From: Yponomeuta sedellus
Taxonomy: Eukaryota > Arthropoda > Insecta > Lepidoptera > Yponomeutidae
Direction: 5' to 3'
Length of the DNA: 64,000 nt
Assembly: GCA_934045075.1 (NCBI GenBank)
Contig: OW203734.1
Coordinates: 5,721,274 to 5,785,273 of the forward strand
Shown: positions 42,183-53,490 of the stretch, piece by piece
Numbering within the stretch: the first letter of the stretch is position 1
Layout of the letters: every line of letters begins with the position of its first letter
The notes under the pieces: model-generated
Seen by the model: only the letters and a program-made list of their open reading frames with translations
What the model was told of the DNA's origin: nothing
Databases searched by the model: none
Made by a program: the position numbers and the translations under genes

Positions 42183-42750
42183 TCAACCCTTTGTACAGTC
42201 TGTTAGCTTTTAGAATATACCTCGGGCTCTAGAGCAGGCTTCGGTTTTCGCCGAAAGCACACGAATGTAATACTACTTCCTGCTCTGCTCTAGCGGAGTA
42301 GGGGGGAGCAAACGCATCCCCCCCGGAGGAGTGCCCGCAAGGGCGCCCGCAGACGGGGTCGCGGGAGTGTGCGCAAGCGGTGCCGTGGCCCCGTCCCTTG
42401 CGAGTGCGGAGGAACACCCCAGGAGGTTTAGTCGGTATACCGCCCTTTTCAGGGCGGGGAGTCCGACATAACCACCGCGCTCCCCCGAGCCGGTGGTACC
42501 CGTAATAGGGTTCCTCCTGGGTGAAAAAAAATTATTGTAAGTCAGTGGCGGGCCTTACTGTCCGAAGTTGTCAAGCCGCCTATAAGACCTCAGACATGGC
42601 TAAACGACTGCCATTACATGACAGCCGACACCAACGGCATAGTGTGCCTTGCGAAAACATACCACTAGCGGTAGTCACGGGACGGTCACCCATCCAGTAC
42701 CTGACCACGCCTGTTATTGCTTAACCCGAGTGACTGATACCAATCACAAC
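42183..42750 (-). mobile_element. 5S-SINE (copy o) with a LINE 3' UTR inside
   Basis: Terminal GATATCAACCCTTTGTA at 42183 and body/head 42534-42750 flank an insert. 5S-like block (minus) at about 42675-42725. Confidence 0.75.
42225..42533 (+). mobile_element. R1-clade-type LINE 3' UTR, GC-rich
   Basis: Contains GGGCGCCCGCAGACGGGGTC and AACACCCCAGGAGGTTTAGT, ending GGGTTCCTCCTGGGTG plus poly(A). This type of GC-rich tail is common for lepidopteran LINEs (from memory). No coding frame is left. Confidence 0.6.
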
Positions 42751-42798
42751 TGAGTTGTTTCAGGGTTATTTCACATGAAATAACCCTGAAACAACTCA
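42751..42798. repeat. Perfect 23-bp palindrome at the 5S-SINE head
   Basis: Arms 42751-42773 and 42776-42798 are exact inverses with a 2-nt centre; GGGTTATTTCAG is repeated once more just after. Confidence 0.95.
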
Positions 42799-43154
42799 GG
42801 GTTATTTCAGTGCAGTGCAGAGTAGATTTGTTTTACTATGAAAAAGGGCATAGGTGAGGCAGAAGAGAAGTGGGAGCGCGGCAAACGTTCGGTCAAACCT
42901 TCCCACCTAGGGCGACGAGAAAGAAAAGTTATTTGTTTGGAGGACCCGAGTTGTTAACTATTTCTTTTTCCTAAAAGGAAGTGCACGTGCCCACTTGAAA
43001 TCCGACTAGAGAACTCCAGACCACCTCTGAAAACGGGAAAACGGGTCGTCGGCGCCTGGTCGTTCCGTTTCCAACTTTGAAAAGGTGGCACTCCTACTAA
43101 GGTTTCTCGAATGTGGGGTCTAGGCGTGCGTGTTTTGTTTTGCCAGAAGTTTTG
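42799..43154. other. Unassigned stretch
   Basis: No gene or repeat signature recognised. Confidence 0.4.
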
Positions 43155-43158
43155 TTAA

Positions 43159-43570
43159 GGCGCTGGGGGAAGCGAACTAGCGCCACCAATGGAATAAATA
43201 TCAAAAGTTGTTGTATAATACTTTTTTTTAAGTAAACAGTAAAAATCTTAATTACAACTATTTTTAAGACTTACACTCTAGAACTTAATCGATTTCCGCT
43301 AAAAACTGTCGTTTCTATTCCTATGTTGTTGATACTACGCTCAAGGCTGTATGTTGTAAATATTGTTATCACAGATATTAAGTTTTCTACAGAGGTCGCG
43401 GGTTCGAATCCCGGCATGGGTGAAATTTTTAGCCTCTAAATTGTTTTTTTTAAATTAACCTTAGCACGGGTTAGTGCATTAAAAAGAATATAAACAGATA
43501 TTAACATTAAGGTGTTTTAACAAAAGTTATGATTTTTATTTCATTAGTACCGGTAGTTAGCAACCCCGCC
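43159..43570. mobile_element. Element D, second TTAA-flanked copy with SINE C inside
   Basis: TTAA at 43155-43158 and 43571-43574. Ends GGCGCTGGGG..GCGAACTAGCGCC and GTAGTTAGCAACCCCGCC are inverted. SINE C 3' half sits at 43389-43482. Confidence 0.78.
43389..43482 (+). mobile_element. SINE C 3' half
   Basis: AGAGGTCGCGGGTTCGAATC to TTAGCACGGGTTAGTGCATT. Confidence 0.85.
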
Positions 43571-43574
43571 TTAA

Positions 43575-44207
43575 TAAAGACATTTGTTAAAGGGCACACT
43601 CACAATTCACATCCGAAATTCTCGATTCGATTCGAGGAACCACGGTAGGAGATTAAACAAGTATATGTTCTTGGTCTGAGAAATTTCTTCCCAGCACATA
43701 TTACAGAGAGACTGCACTTGAAACTTAATGTCCGCGAGCACCGGGCCGCTTTCCGTTTTCATCTATCCTGTGGACTTGGTATATATTTATCCCGCTCTTA
43801 CAAGGCGGGAGATGCGCGCTTTTTGTAACGTTCAAAACGGCTCTGTTGTTTGTTTTTGTGCCTCGTTTGCGGTTGTCAAGGTGCGTTTGTATTGGATTAG
43901 TGACGATAACTGTCGTCTAAACGTTTTTAGTAGGGTTGGTTTGCTTCGGTAATATCGGTGAGCTACTCAGCATAATTGATGCCTTAGGTATGGCATACGA
44001 CGTCATAATTATGACGTCAGTTGCTATTAAATTAAAGTTTATCGTTCAATTAAAGTATTTCATTCAAAATAACACAACAGCTGTGACTTATTGAATGTTA
44101 AAAGCAAAACTAGGTGTCCATTTCAAAATCTCACTTAATTTTGGAGATAAAATGGACAAAAAATTCTCCAAACTTAGTACTAATAGGTTACAATTTTTAT
44201 ATTATTT
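43575..44207. other. Mostly unassigned
   Basis: 44110-44200 resembles the LINE Q 3' UTR (AACTAGGTGTCCATTTCAAA). No gene. Confidence 0.45.
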
Positions 44208-44338
44208 TTAATGCACTAACCCGTGCTAAGGAGCTAAATGGTAATAATTAGCTCAGTTGGAAGGGGGGTGGCACGGATAGCCAGAGGTCGGGTGCGAATC
44301 CCGACATAGGTGGAATTTTAGCCTATAAATAGGTTTTT
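44208..44338 (+). mobile_element. SINE C with inverted 3' end at its front
   Basis: TTAATGCACTAACCCGTGCT precedes the plus-strand tRNA-like part (TTAGCTCAGTTGG, CGAATCCCGACATAGG). Decayed. Confidence 0.75.
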
Positions 44339-44619
44339 AATTATAGGTAATTTTACACATTCGTTATCTTCTCATTCCTTAATTTTTGTTTTATATTTTT
44401 AACAAAGTAGTTGCCGTTTTATATCAAAAGTTTATTAATGACAGTTATTGACATTCTATTTGTAGGTTAAACAAATGAAGCTTGTGTATTTTTTTCTGAC
44501 ATTGAATAAAACATCATAACCTTACTTTTTACTTTAATATCATATTTGGGAAAGATTGTACGTATGTTTTTTACTCAATATCATCATAACGGCTTAACGC
44601 ATCGGGATAAAATTCAGCA

Positions 44620-44850
44620 CATAGTCAGGAATAGCACATAAACTACTTTTGGTCCTATAAAACTAAATAGACACAGGCCGACTAAGCTGTCAGGATGGTA
44701 TAGGTGCTGGGCAAGCCTACACCATCTATAAAACCATATCCCAGTTACTACAGCGTCGGAGTGGTCCCTTCACCCATCTAGTGCGAGTGAAGATACCACT
44801 GGACGCTGTATAAATCATCTCATTACGTAAATGCAAAAAGGCCAATCACC
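44620..44850 (+). mobile_element. LINE R 3' UTR, internally deleted
   Basis: GGCCGACTAAGCTGTCAGGA and ACTGGACGCTGTATAAATCA match, in reverse, 31175-31215 and 30800-30830. Confidence 0.65.
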
Positions 44851-45390
44851 ACATAGAATTTTTTAATGTCGTGGTTGAATTAAGTCGTAGACAGCAGCTA
44901 GTAAATACATAATTATGTTCGTACCTCCAGTGGGCAAAACATGCATTCAGCACTAATTTCATATATTTTATACAAAAAAAGAGTTAATTAATATGAGACG
45001 AGTCTATTATCTGTTTCCCATCAGATCTAGAGTAAATGGTATAAAAAACCTCTGTGCTGCTGGCTTTGGCCCCAGGCAAGACCGGGTTCCTATGGACCCG
45101 TGAATCTTAAGATGCACCATCCATAACATTGCACAGACCCATGTCAGATTCCCTTCATGACAAAACTGTGACCCATGACTATACCCCAAAGCAGCTTAGA
45201 TTCAAGGCAGAAATCACAATAAATTACATTACGTTACATTACATTATTACATTACGTTAGACTAATATTAATATAGCTTTAATAAAAGCGAAAGTTTATG
45301 AGTGTGTACTTTGTTACGTCACGTCGAAACATCTGCAGGTGTTTTAATAAAATTTTGTATGGACTTAGCTGACACCCTGGATTAATGATT
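44851..45390. other. Unassigned, with a short (TTACA)n at 45221-45261
   Basis: No gene recognised. Confidence 0.45.
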
Positions 45391-46210
45391 GAATGAAAAT
45401 TCTTTATTGCACTAAAACATAATTTGTAGAAAGGCGAGCTTAGTACTAGATAGTACGATTAGGCTGGGCTACGGCTACATATGTACATAGGCTACGTTTT
45501 ACTGCGGAAAAATATCTTACTCCCACGAGAAAATCGATAAAACGCGAGTAACACCGTGGGACACAGCTAGTGAATAATAAAACAGCACACAAAACGGGAA
45601 GCAAAAACATAATTTTTCAAGATTGTAAAACGACGCAACCCGCTACTGGTCACAATGCCAGGGCGATGGCGCAAAACGTCGGGAAAATAAACAATTTCAC
45701 TTGACAAGGGATGGGCGGCCTTCAGAGAAACAAAGCAAAGAAAAAGATAAGTGGATCCCTAAATCCTAACTTTTTATGATACCACCTCGCCTCTGTTAGC
45801 ATAATTCCGGTAAAACCTTGCTTTGGGCACCAGCGTGACTTTGTGTACAGAAGTTTTCATGCCAAGTGTCCGGATTTGAAGGCTCTTGTACCATGGACTA
45901 AAATCGGTTTTTAGCCATCTGTACCGGAAAAGGAAACACTGAACCCTTATAGGATCACTTTGTTGTCTGTCTGTCCGTCCGTCTCTCAAGAAGCTTTATC
46001 TCGGGAAGGCGTGGAAGTAGTGAGTTAAAATTGAAGCCGTATACAATCTCAAGTCTACGGTCCCTGAAACTGTCAATAAATCGAACTTTTTAATAAAAGT
46101 TTACGGCTTTCTATGCCACAAAAAACGTATATTTGCAATTGTTTTGTATTTGTTGTTTTTCCAGTGTACAATAAAGAATATTCGTATCCTATCTTATCTT
46201 ATCTCATTTT
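45391..46210. repeat. Retroelement tail pieces and repeat M
   Basis: 45391-45460 is an ATTCTTTATTGCACTAAAAC fragment. 45880-46010 is repeat M (TGTCTGTCTGTCCGTCCGTC). 46160-46210 is a TACAATAAAGAATATTCG tail with TTATC pentamers. Confidence 0.5.
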
Positions 46211-46394
46211 TTGACACTCAAGGGAATCGAAATTCACGGCATACTTCACGTTGACCTAGAATTAGGAAATTTGGCAGTAAATAAAGTGCAAACTTAATAT
46301 CGAATTGCACAAGAAACGAAAACGAAAAAATCTGAAACTATTTATTTGTAATCAAGTCATAAAAAAATGTCTCTAAAGTTCGGGAAAAGTTCGA

Positions 46395-46780
46395 ATAACT
46401 CATGTCAGAAAGTGTTATCTGACATGACTAAATAATCCGATTGACCAAGGTGTTGGTTGAGAAAGTGGTTTCTGACATGACTTAATAATCCGATAAGGTG
46501 TAGATTAAGAAAGAGTTTTCTGAGGAGACTAAGAATTCTGTCTATCATTTTCAAAATTTAAAATTACGTCACCCATTTTTGAGATTTCCTGATCTTTTGG
46601 CATTACTACTTTACATTTGAACTAGACCCGACTGCATAAATCGTCCTTTAAAATAAATAAATTACAGAGCTTAAGTCGTTCCAGTTTAGTATTTATAAAA
46701 CGTTTAACAACTTCACATTTAATAATCCGATAAGATTTTGACTGAAAAAGTATTTTCTGAGATGACTAAATAGTCAAATG
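46395..46780. repeat. Degenerate repeat with TTTTCTGA..GACT..AATAATCCGAT unit
   Basis: At least four diverged copies (46405, 46465, 46515, 46740) spaced about 60 bp or further; imperfect. Confidence 0.5.
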
Positions 46781-47106
46781 GACCAACGACTTAAATCATC
46801 TGCAAGAGGCGCAAGCGATGATGACTTGCAATCGAGTAAGCCTTCCATATTTATCTGTGACGTACTTAAGGCCTAAATATGCCGCTTTACGTCGACAGTA
46901 GTATTAAAAATACCTCTCGGAAACCCTAAAAACATTAAGCGGACCGGCCACAAATGGACCCAGGCAGATTGTCCACACACACAAATATTTTGGCTCGAAC
47001 ATTTGTTTGGAAAAATGCTTCCTATTTGTTTATAGTATTATCCCTCTCTTTTCAAAAGGGTTTGTGATTTCTTTTTGGACGAAACGAAGGTTTGTTGGGT
47101 GTTTTT

Positions 47107-47300
47107 TTAAGGCGCTTCCAGTTAACGCGGGGAAGGTATTTAAGGCGCTTCGGGGTGCTACCTAGCGCCACCTATGGCCAAAATCATACCTCTTCTTAAA
47201 AAAACGTTATTTACTGAAACAGTGCTGTTAATAAATATTAACAAGTGTGATTACTATTTTTAGCGATAAAGTTCTGGATTATTGAATGCTTCTTGCATTA
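47107..47300. mobile_element. Element D, partial copy
   Basis: Two TTAAGGCGCTTC starts (47107 and 47140), then CTAGCGCCACCTATGG; the right end is missing. Confidence 0.55.
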
Positions 47301-47399
47301 AGCACGCCCTTGTACATATACTCATGTAATTAGAGCAATAAAGAATTAAAATAAAAAAATAAAAAATAATTGTACCTAGTTTCGGGTCAGTACGGGCTC

Positions 47400-47680
47400 C
47401 TATGATTTTGAAATTTATGACGTTCACAGTTTTCAATAACGCGGCCTCTCATTCGGGAGGTCTTGGGTTCGAATCCCGGCACGTACCAAAGACTTTGTTG
47501 TCTAAGTTACGTAGGCACATTTGTGAAGAAATGCCCTGCGCAACTGTGAAGAAAAACGTCGTGAGGAAACCTAAAATTCTCCCATACTCGCGCTCTCTCT
47601 CTCTCTCTCTCCCTCTCTCTCTCTTTCTGAGAGAAGGCAGGTGCCCTGCAGTGGCATGTATATAGTGTAAGTGAACAAAG
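47400..47680 (+). mobile_element. SINE E (tRNA-derived), with (CT)n expansion
   Basis: B-box GGGTTCGAATCCC, GAAAAACGTCGTGAGGAAAC body, CT-repeat 47590-47628, tail GTGCCCTGCAGTGGCATGTA. Confidence 0.8.
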
Positions 47681-47774
47681 ATGGTGATTGTGGACGTGTA
47701 ATATAAGCTGTACATAGCGTGTAATATGCTATTTAGCGATACCGTCCGACTGTATATTTATAATATATATGGTG

Positions 47775-48335
47775 TCGGACATATATATGCTGGGATTCAA
47801 ACCCACGACCTTCCGAATGAGAACCACTCCAGTACCAGCGCTCGTCACCACAGGTTAGAAAACCACCTTAAGACCCCACGCAATAAGACTCACCGCCACA
47901 GCCGCAACAACTGCCGACTGTACGATAAGCACTCATACCTTTCGACGTTGAAGGCTAACATTCATAACAGCCCCCAGGCGCAGGCCAGACAGCGAGGATG
48001 TGAAAGGCTGACAAAGACGCGGCTTAGTTAGTTAGACCTAAGATTTCCACACTAAGGCTCATAGTTGGGCTATTATACGTAGCAAACGCTGAGGTATGTT
48101 AACACTTCAGACACTAGGGTTTCCTTACGATGTTTTCCTTCTCAGTTAGTGAGTGGTGTTGCCACTATAACTTCGCAAGTGACCATAACTTAGAAAATTA
48201 TGTCATTTGCCCGCACTTCAAAAATGTACGTAACTTACAAAACAAAGTCATTGGTGCTGGGATTCTAACCCGCGACCTTCCGATTGAGAATCCGGCGTTC
48301 TATCAACCGCTCCGCTACCACAGCTCTCAAGTTAA
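47775..48335 (-). mobile_element. SINE E copies (head fragment and near-full copy)
   Basis: 47775-47840 is a head piece. 48020-48335 runs from tail subtype 2 (AGGCTCATAGTTGG) to the head AGCTGTGGTAGCGGAGCGGT on the minus strand. Confidence 0.78.
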
Positions 48336-48785
48336 CAAGTAAGGCTGCTGCTGCAGCTTAATAGCTTAACTCCTGGTTTGCATACAATAAAGAATATACG
48401 AGTATATATAGAAAGAATATACCATATGTGAGTGTATTTTTATTTATTAAAGAAAACCAATAGTAGTAAAATGACAATTATTGATCATGTTGACAATCAT
48501 GTTGTTTAAAATGACAACATGAATAGTTAAATATTTAAAGTATTATATAATTGTACCACAATTGTTATTCTATAATTTTAACCACAGATTAAATAAATTG
48601 AAAAAACAAAACAAACCAGGGAACTTAATATTGTATTCTTGTGCCTTTTGGAGATTGGTTTAAACCGTGCATGCTTTGCGTTATATTATTACCAAAATCC
48701 TAAACACACAAAGAAAAATAATAATACTTTTATACTGATAGTAACATAAAAATACTGATGAACATTTGCGAAAAACTACAGTTCT
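48336..48785. other. Unassigned stretch
   Basis: AT-rich; no feature recognised. Confidence 0.4.
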
Positions 48786-48787
48786 AT

Positions 48788-49035
48788 GACGGCCTCGGTG
48801 GCGCGGCGGTTTGGCACGCTGACTGTTAAACCAAAGGGCTTGGGCTCGATCCCCGGTCGGGTCAAAATAGGAAACAAACTTTTCTAGTTTGTCTCGGGTC
48901 TTGGATGTTATCTATGTTTTTATATTGTATTAAATCTATCGTTGAGCTGGCACCTGTAACGCATGTCATTTAGTTGTACTTAGTATAGGGCTAACGAGAT
49001 CTGTGTAATATGTCCATGAATATTTATATATTTCA
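48788..49035 (+). mobile_element. SINE B (tRNA-derived), full length
   Basis: GACGGCCTCGGTGGCGCGGC, B-box GGGCTCGATCCCC, TCGGGTCTTGGATG, and the intact tail CTTAGTATAGGGCTAACGAG that is the LINE target elsewhere. Confidence 0.9.
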
Positions 49036-49038
49036 TAT

Positions 49039-49560
49039 TATGAAATGAAATTAAATGAAAAGGTTTTATTCAAAGTAGCGCAGAAACGTGACTTTATAAA
49101 CGTAACAAGTAATTTCAAAATCTACATCATTAGTTACAACTTTTCAAAATGTAGATCGTTTTGGAGAAAAAAATGACAAAAAGACTCAAAACACAGCCTT
49201 TCAAAGTCCTTAATTAACAGAGTTTACACAATTTTTACAAAACTCATGCATTTTACACGCTTTTATTCCAGACATCATTGTCATCTAAATAATCTTTAAT
49301 AATTATAGTGGTCCTTTTGGTACAACTTGTACTTTAAGCATTTTTTGAACTGCGTTTTGCTCAAACTTAATATATTTTCAGTGATTTTATCATAGAAACG
49401 TATATAATGCCCCATGAAGGATGTATTAACCTTTGCCAGCCTTAATCTTGGGATCAAAAGTTTATGTTTATTTCTAGTGCTTACATTGTGTTGGCTACCT
49501 ACAGTTTTAAAGTTGCTAATATTTTTCCTGGCAAACATAATATTTTCATAGATATACTGG
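49039..49560 (-). mobile_element. LINE Q, ORF C-terminus and 3' UTR
   Basis: Minus-strand frame 49538-49296 reads STRNKHKLLIPRLRLAKVN, GHYIRFYDKITENILSL, then KKCLKYKLYQK and stop. This is the typical end of Jockey/CR1-type LINE ORF2. The 3' UTR follows to 49039 (CTTTTCATTTAATTTCATTT). Decayed relatives at 55212-55870, 62015 and 17820. Confidence 0.75.
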
Positions 49561-49880
49561 CAGGCAACAGGATATTTGTTTCTTTAAATAAATCTCTTAA
49601 CGAATTTGTGCTGAATAGCTTATAGATGATATTAACATACTAGCCACTCGTGAGAACTGTCTGGCCTGCGCCTTCGGTGCGCGCCCGTACACACGTAACT
49701 CCAAGATCTCAAGAGCGTCAGAAGGATTGTTCAAACGAGCGCCATTACTCCGACCATTGTGTGTGACAGGGGATGAAATATCCTAGCGTGTAACAATACC
49801 TACTGATAAATAGGCGTGAAAAAAAACGCAGATACGTTCACCCGACTGCGTAGTCGAAGGGTTAGATTTTAAATGTTAAA
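49561..49880 (-). other. Decayed upstream LINE Q sequence or spacer
   Basis: 49561-49640 may continue LINE Q coding in broken frames; the rest is unassigned. Confidence 0.35.
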
Positions 49881-49884
49881 GACT

Positions 49885-50400
49885 ACTTGGTCTAGTTGTA
49901 TCCCGTATGATTACCATGCAGGAGGTCGTAGGTTTGATTTCCACTTGGGTCGCTCGTACATTTGTATATTTAATATACCAAGGTATATCTCCATGTTTGA
50001 GATTATCCTAGGGTAAGCCAGAATTCTTTAGAAACTTTATGATGGAAGCTAGGCCAATTAACTCTGTAATGAAGACATACTGAAAAGAGTATTTTGGGCA
50101 CAGAGAAAAGACATTTTCGAAAACACGACAACGAACGAGCACAGAGATGACAGGAAAATATACGAATTGCCTCGGTGGCCTAGCGGTATCACGTCTGATT
50201 GCTATGCAAGAGGTCGTGGGTTAGATTCCCTCTGAGGGGTGCCGTAATTTTGTAGAAAAAGCCTGGGTGTGTTTTCATGTTTGTGATGTCTTTGCCTGGT
50301 TATAATAGATTGGAGTGTCCTAGTTTGGGATCTCAATCAAATATGGCCTCTTGTCGGCATCGAACCCACGACCTCTGTTTTGGTAGTTAAGCGTGCTAAC
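49885..50400 (+). mobile_element. SINE J copies (tRNA-derived)
   Basis: 49885-50035 and 50168-50340: TTGCCTCGGTGGCCTAGCGG, B-box-like GGGTTAGATTCC, GTTTTCATGTTTGTGATGTC. At 50350-50400 a minus-strand head piece (CATCGAACCCACGACCTC) follows. Confidence 0.7.
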
Positions 50401-50980
50401 CACCCGATCTGTTTTCATTTATAAACTAACCTGCTCATTAAATCTAGGTCATGCTTTGCCTTTACAGTTCTTAATGTCTTAAGCTCTATTATACTATAGT
50501 TCTTAAGGATATGCTTACGTGACATTAAAATTATAAATCATTAAAGTAAGGTAATTGCTTAAACTAAGGAACTTTATAAAAGTGTAAACTATATTTATCC
50601 ATTAAGTTTCTCGAGCAAGTTAATACTACGGTAGGTACATGTCGTAAGTGCGATAACCCTTGGCTTATTTTTAGTTTATGGTCTTTTGTAGATGTATTGA
50701 TAGATAGATAGTTAAAAAAATTATTTAACGACACAAAGACAATATTTAAATTAATATAACACCAATTATGGTGTTATATATAGTGTATATCTTGTTGGTA
50801 GTCTTAATAAATAAAATATAAATACATTAATATGATTAAAGGATATGATGCTTAATAAAATTACGTATATTTCAAATATTTAAACCTTTATGTAAGTATG
50901 TATATCAATATTCATATTTGCACCAAATACCCGTCTCACTTATTCTTTCGCAGCTCTCCGTCATCGATTGTCTGGAAGAA
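50401..50980. other. Unassigned stretch
   Basis: AT-rich; no feature recognised. Confidence 0.4.
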
Positions 50981-50983
50981 ATC

Positions 50984-51339
50984 GCTCTAAGCATTAAGGC
51001 CGTGCAGAGTGCTTAGTGCGAGTTTGACAGATCCAATCGAATAACTTTACTACCGCGTTAATCGAGCATTGAGTAGTGAGTATGAGTAAGTTTACCGTTC
51101 GAACTGGTAAAACGCTGTCACAGTACAACTCGCACTCGCGTTTATCGTGTTTTGGCTGGTAAACGTGTTCACTTCTCAACGTAAACCATTACAACTAGCA
51201 GTCAGCAATTTTAATTTTCATACTTGTCGCTAGGTGGCGCTTCCTCGATGCCATAGAAATGTGAGTTTACGTTAACGCGATCGAGTAGTTCGAGATCGAG
51301 AAAACTCGCACTAAGCACTCTGGCCTTAATGCTTAGAGC
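50984..51339. mobile_element. MITE with about 40-bp TIRs, possible ATC duplication
   Basis: Left TIR GCTCTAAGCATTAAGGCC..TTAGTGCGAGTTT; right TIR is its inverse (51302-51339) lacking 4 nt. ATC flanks both ends. A third half-TIR (TAAGCATTAAGGCCAG) follows at 51342. Confidence 0.8.
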
Positions 51340-51419
51340 ATCTAAGCATTAAGGCCAGTATCTACTGTATCTTTGTAAATAATTTGTAATTTTTTGTCCT
51401 ATTGTGCAATAAAGAATAT

Positions 51420-51900
51420 TTATATTGAAATTCAAATTTTAAAATAAATGTTTACCTAATGAACGTCAAAGCTGTTAGTTTGACAGTTGTTACTCTTTTA
51501 TTTTATGTACAACTACTTACAAGAAAACAATAATATTATGGTTTTCTTGTAAGTATTTCTGAATAAAGAAAAGATGTTCCTAAGGAATTTTATTACAATA
51601 ATGGAATTTATTGCCTCAAATGGCTGATGATAATAATGACTAAAACTGTTAGATTGTGCGAGCGAGTCAGCATGCACGATGGAACAGCAGCCTTAACTAG
51701 TTCTAATAACTTACTTCTGCGGTAGGTACGAGTAATAAGTAACCTCTTTATACGTACTTTATCACACGAAACTTCAGCAAAGTCGTGCGAATGTGTTCTA
51801 CACACGGAACTCGACCTTTTTGTTTGGTGTTGTATTAGTTTACATATAATTTAGTGTATATATTTATATCACTTGAATACGTAGCTTCTAAACGTAGCTT
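51420..51900. other. Unassigned stretch
   Basis: Starts with a GTGCAATAAAGAATATT tail; no gene recognised. Confidence 0.4.
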
Positions 51901-51906
51901 ACTTTT

Positions 51907-52148
51907 TTTGATATCAACCTTTTGTGAATCCCCACTGCTGAGGCACTCTTTTCCTGCATATCAGGAAAGCTAGGCCATACTCCACCGCCTATGAGGCCTC
52001 TGACATAGCTTAACAGTAAGGCCCGCCACTGTCTTTCAATCCTCCACCAACCCGGACTTGGCCCCCGTGGTAGAGTATTGCCTAACCTTCCTGCGACGCA
52101 GGAAGAGCCCCGTGCCTCAGCAGTGGGAACGTACAAGGGTAGATAATA
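51907..52148. mobile_element. 5S-SINE inverted dimer (copy p)
   Basis: 51907-52013 is a minus-strand tail half and 52014-52148 a plus-strand tail half, each ending in the CCCAGCAGTGG-type hairpin, joined at CTTAACAGTAAGG. Confidence 0.85.
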
Positions 52149-52149
52149 C

Positions 52150-52685
52150 ATATAATAGCTGTGTATGAGTATCGCGAATCATTAAGAAATACTACATTTT
52201 GTAACTGTTCTCAGAGACTGGAGTTTCAAGCTAAAAATAGTTTTGTTAAGATTTCTTTTTCTTTTTAACATTTCTGCGTCTTGGGACTCAAATACAGACG
52301 CAAAAATATTCAGGTAGGAGTTATGAAAACAAAAGAAAAATGGGAAAACTGGACTAAAAGTTTTTCTCAGCTCTCAATAAGTATTAACTTTACTTCGATT
52401 TCCCAGCGGTCGGATCCTTTTACGTACATAAATACACATTTCCATTTTCAATATTTAAGGTAATAATTTTCGATTTCTGTTTGAAATACTAATCAGGAAT
52501 TTTTCTTTGTGCTCTTTTGGCTAGTAAATAAGTATAGAAAGCTAGCTTTAACTCGCGGCTTCTCCCGCGTTAGAAATGTCTCATGGGGAAGCATTACCGG
52601 AATATCCACTATCCTGTGTCTCACTCCAGGCCGACCTCTGTTCAGACGTTATTGCGTGATTTAGTAACAAACATCCAAACATCTT
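52150..52685. other. Unassigned stretch
   Basis: 52155-52190 shares GTATCGCGAATCATTAAGAA with the flank of element H. No gene. Confidence 0.4.
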
Positions 52686-52687
52686 CA

Positions 52688-52812
52688 CAAACCTATTTAA
52701 AGGCTGAAAATTCCAACCCATGCCGGGACTCGAATCCGCGATCTCTGGCTAACCGTGCCAGCGCTCTCTCAACTGACGTAATGGACGACTCACCGGCATC
52801 AGTGAGAGTTAG
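52688..52812 (-). mobile_element. SINE C
   Basis: AACCTATTTAAAGGCTGAAA, CCGGGACTCGAATCCGCGAT, GACTCACCGGCATCAGTGA. Confidence 0.8.
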
Positions 52813-52984
52813 CCAGAGGAGAAACAGGTTTTTAGAAAGTAATGACTACCTGCTAATCTTGTCTTCAAAACTTGGGTTAGCTGTTAGTTACTGCTAATAA
52901 GCATTAAGCTGGTATATGTGCCAAAATATTAATGAATTTTTTTAATGATAATTATAGTATTGTGGCTTGGAATACCATTCCTTA

Positions 52985-53262
52985 GCATATTTGATGTCAA
53001 GGATCTCCCTAGCAGTGCAACGCGGTAATGCTGCCAGCGTTATGGGAACCTTTGGGTCGGATGTGTCTCGGGGCGGTTTGAATGACATATTTTATTTTGT
53101 TTGTATTGTGTGTGTAATAATGTTTTTTTTTTTGTGTACATAACCATTTTGCTTATTTACTAACATAATTTTATATGATATGACATGATTAATATAATTA
53201 ATGTTATTATTTTGTTTGCATGTGACATTTTTCAATAAAATATATAGATAGATAGAGAACAA
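52985..53262 (+). mobile_element. LINE R, ORF C-terminus and 3' end
   Basis: Frame ISLAVQRGNAASVMGTFGSD followed by VSRGGLNDIFYF; the 3' UTR ends CAATAAAATATATAGATAGA. Same module as 30963-31137. Confidence 0.65.
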
Positions 53263-53304
53263 TATCATGATGCACCTGTCATAGGTAATTTTTTTTTGTC
53301 GGTA

Positions 53305-53490
53305 GTCGTCGTCGTCAGGCTGTACTAGTCCACTACTGGACATAGTCCTCCCCTAATGGGTGCCATAGCGCTCTGTCTTCAGCTTGCCGCATCCAGCAAC
53401 CGCCTGCAGTTTTTCGCAGATCGTCATCCCACCTAGTCGGAGGGCGTCCTACACTACGTTTGCCGAGTCGCGGTCTCCACACAAGAACAC
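53305..53490 (-). mobile_element. RTE-type LINE G, 3' end
   Basis: GTCCACTACTGGACATAGTC, CAGCTTGCCGCATCCAGCAA, GGAGGGCGTCCTACACTACG. Confidence 0.82.

Noticed and set aside
45007..45189. Short minus-strand frame as a host exon
   Set aside because: No splice signals, domain or repeat support seen; too short to claim.
47449..47715. Arg/Glu-repeat protein on the minus strand
   Set aside because: An artefact of the (CT)n expansion in SINE E.
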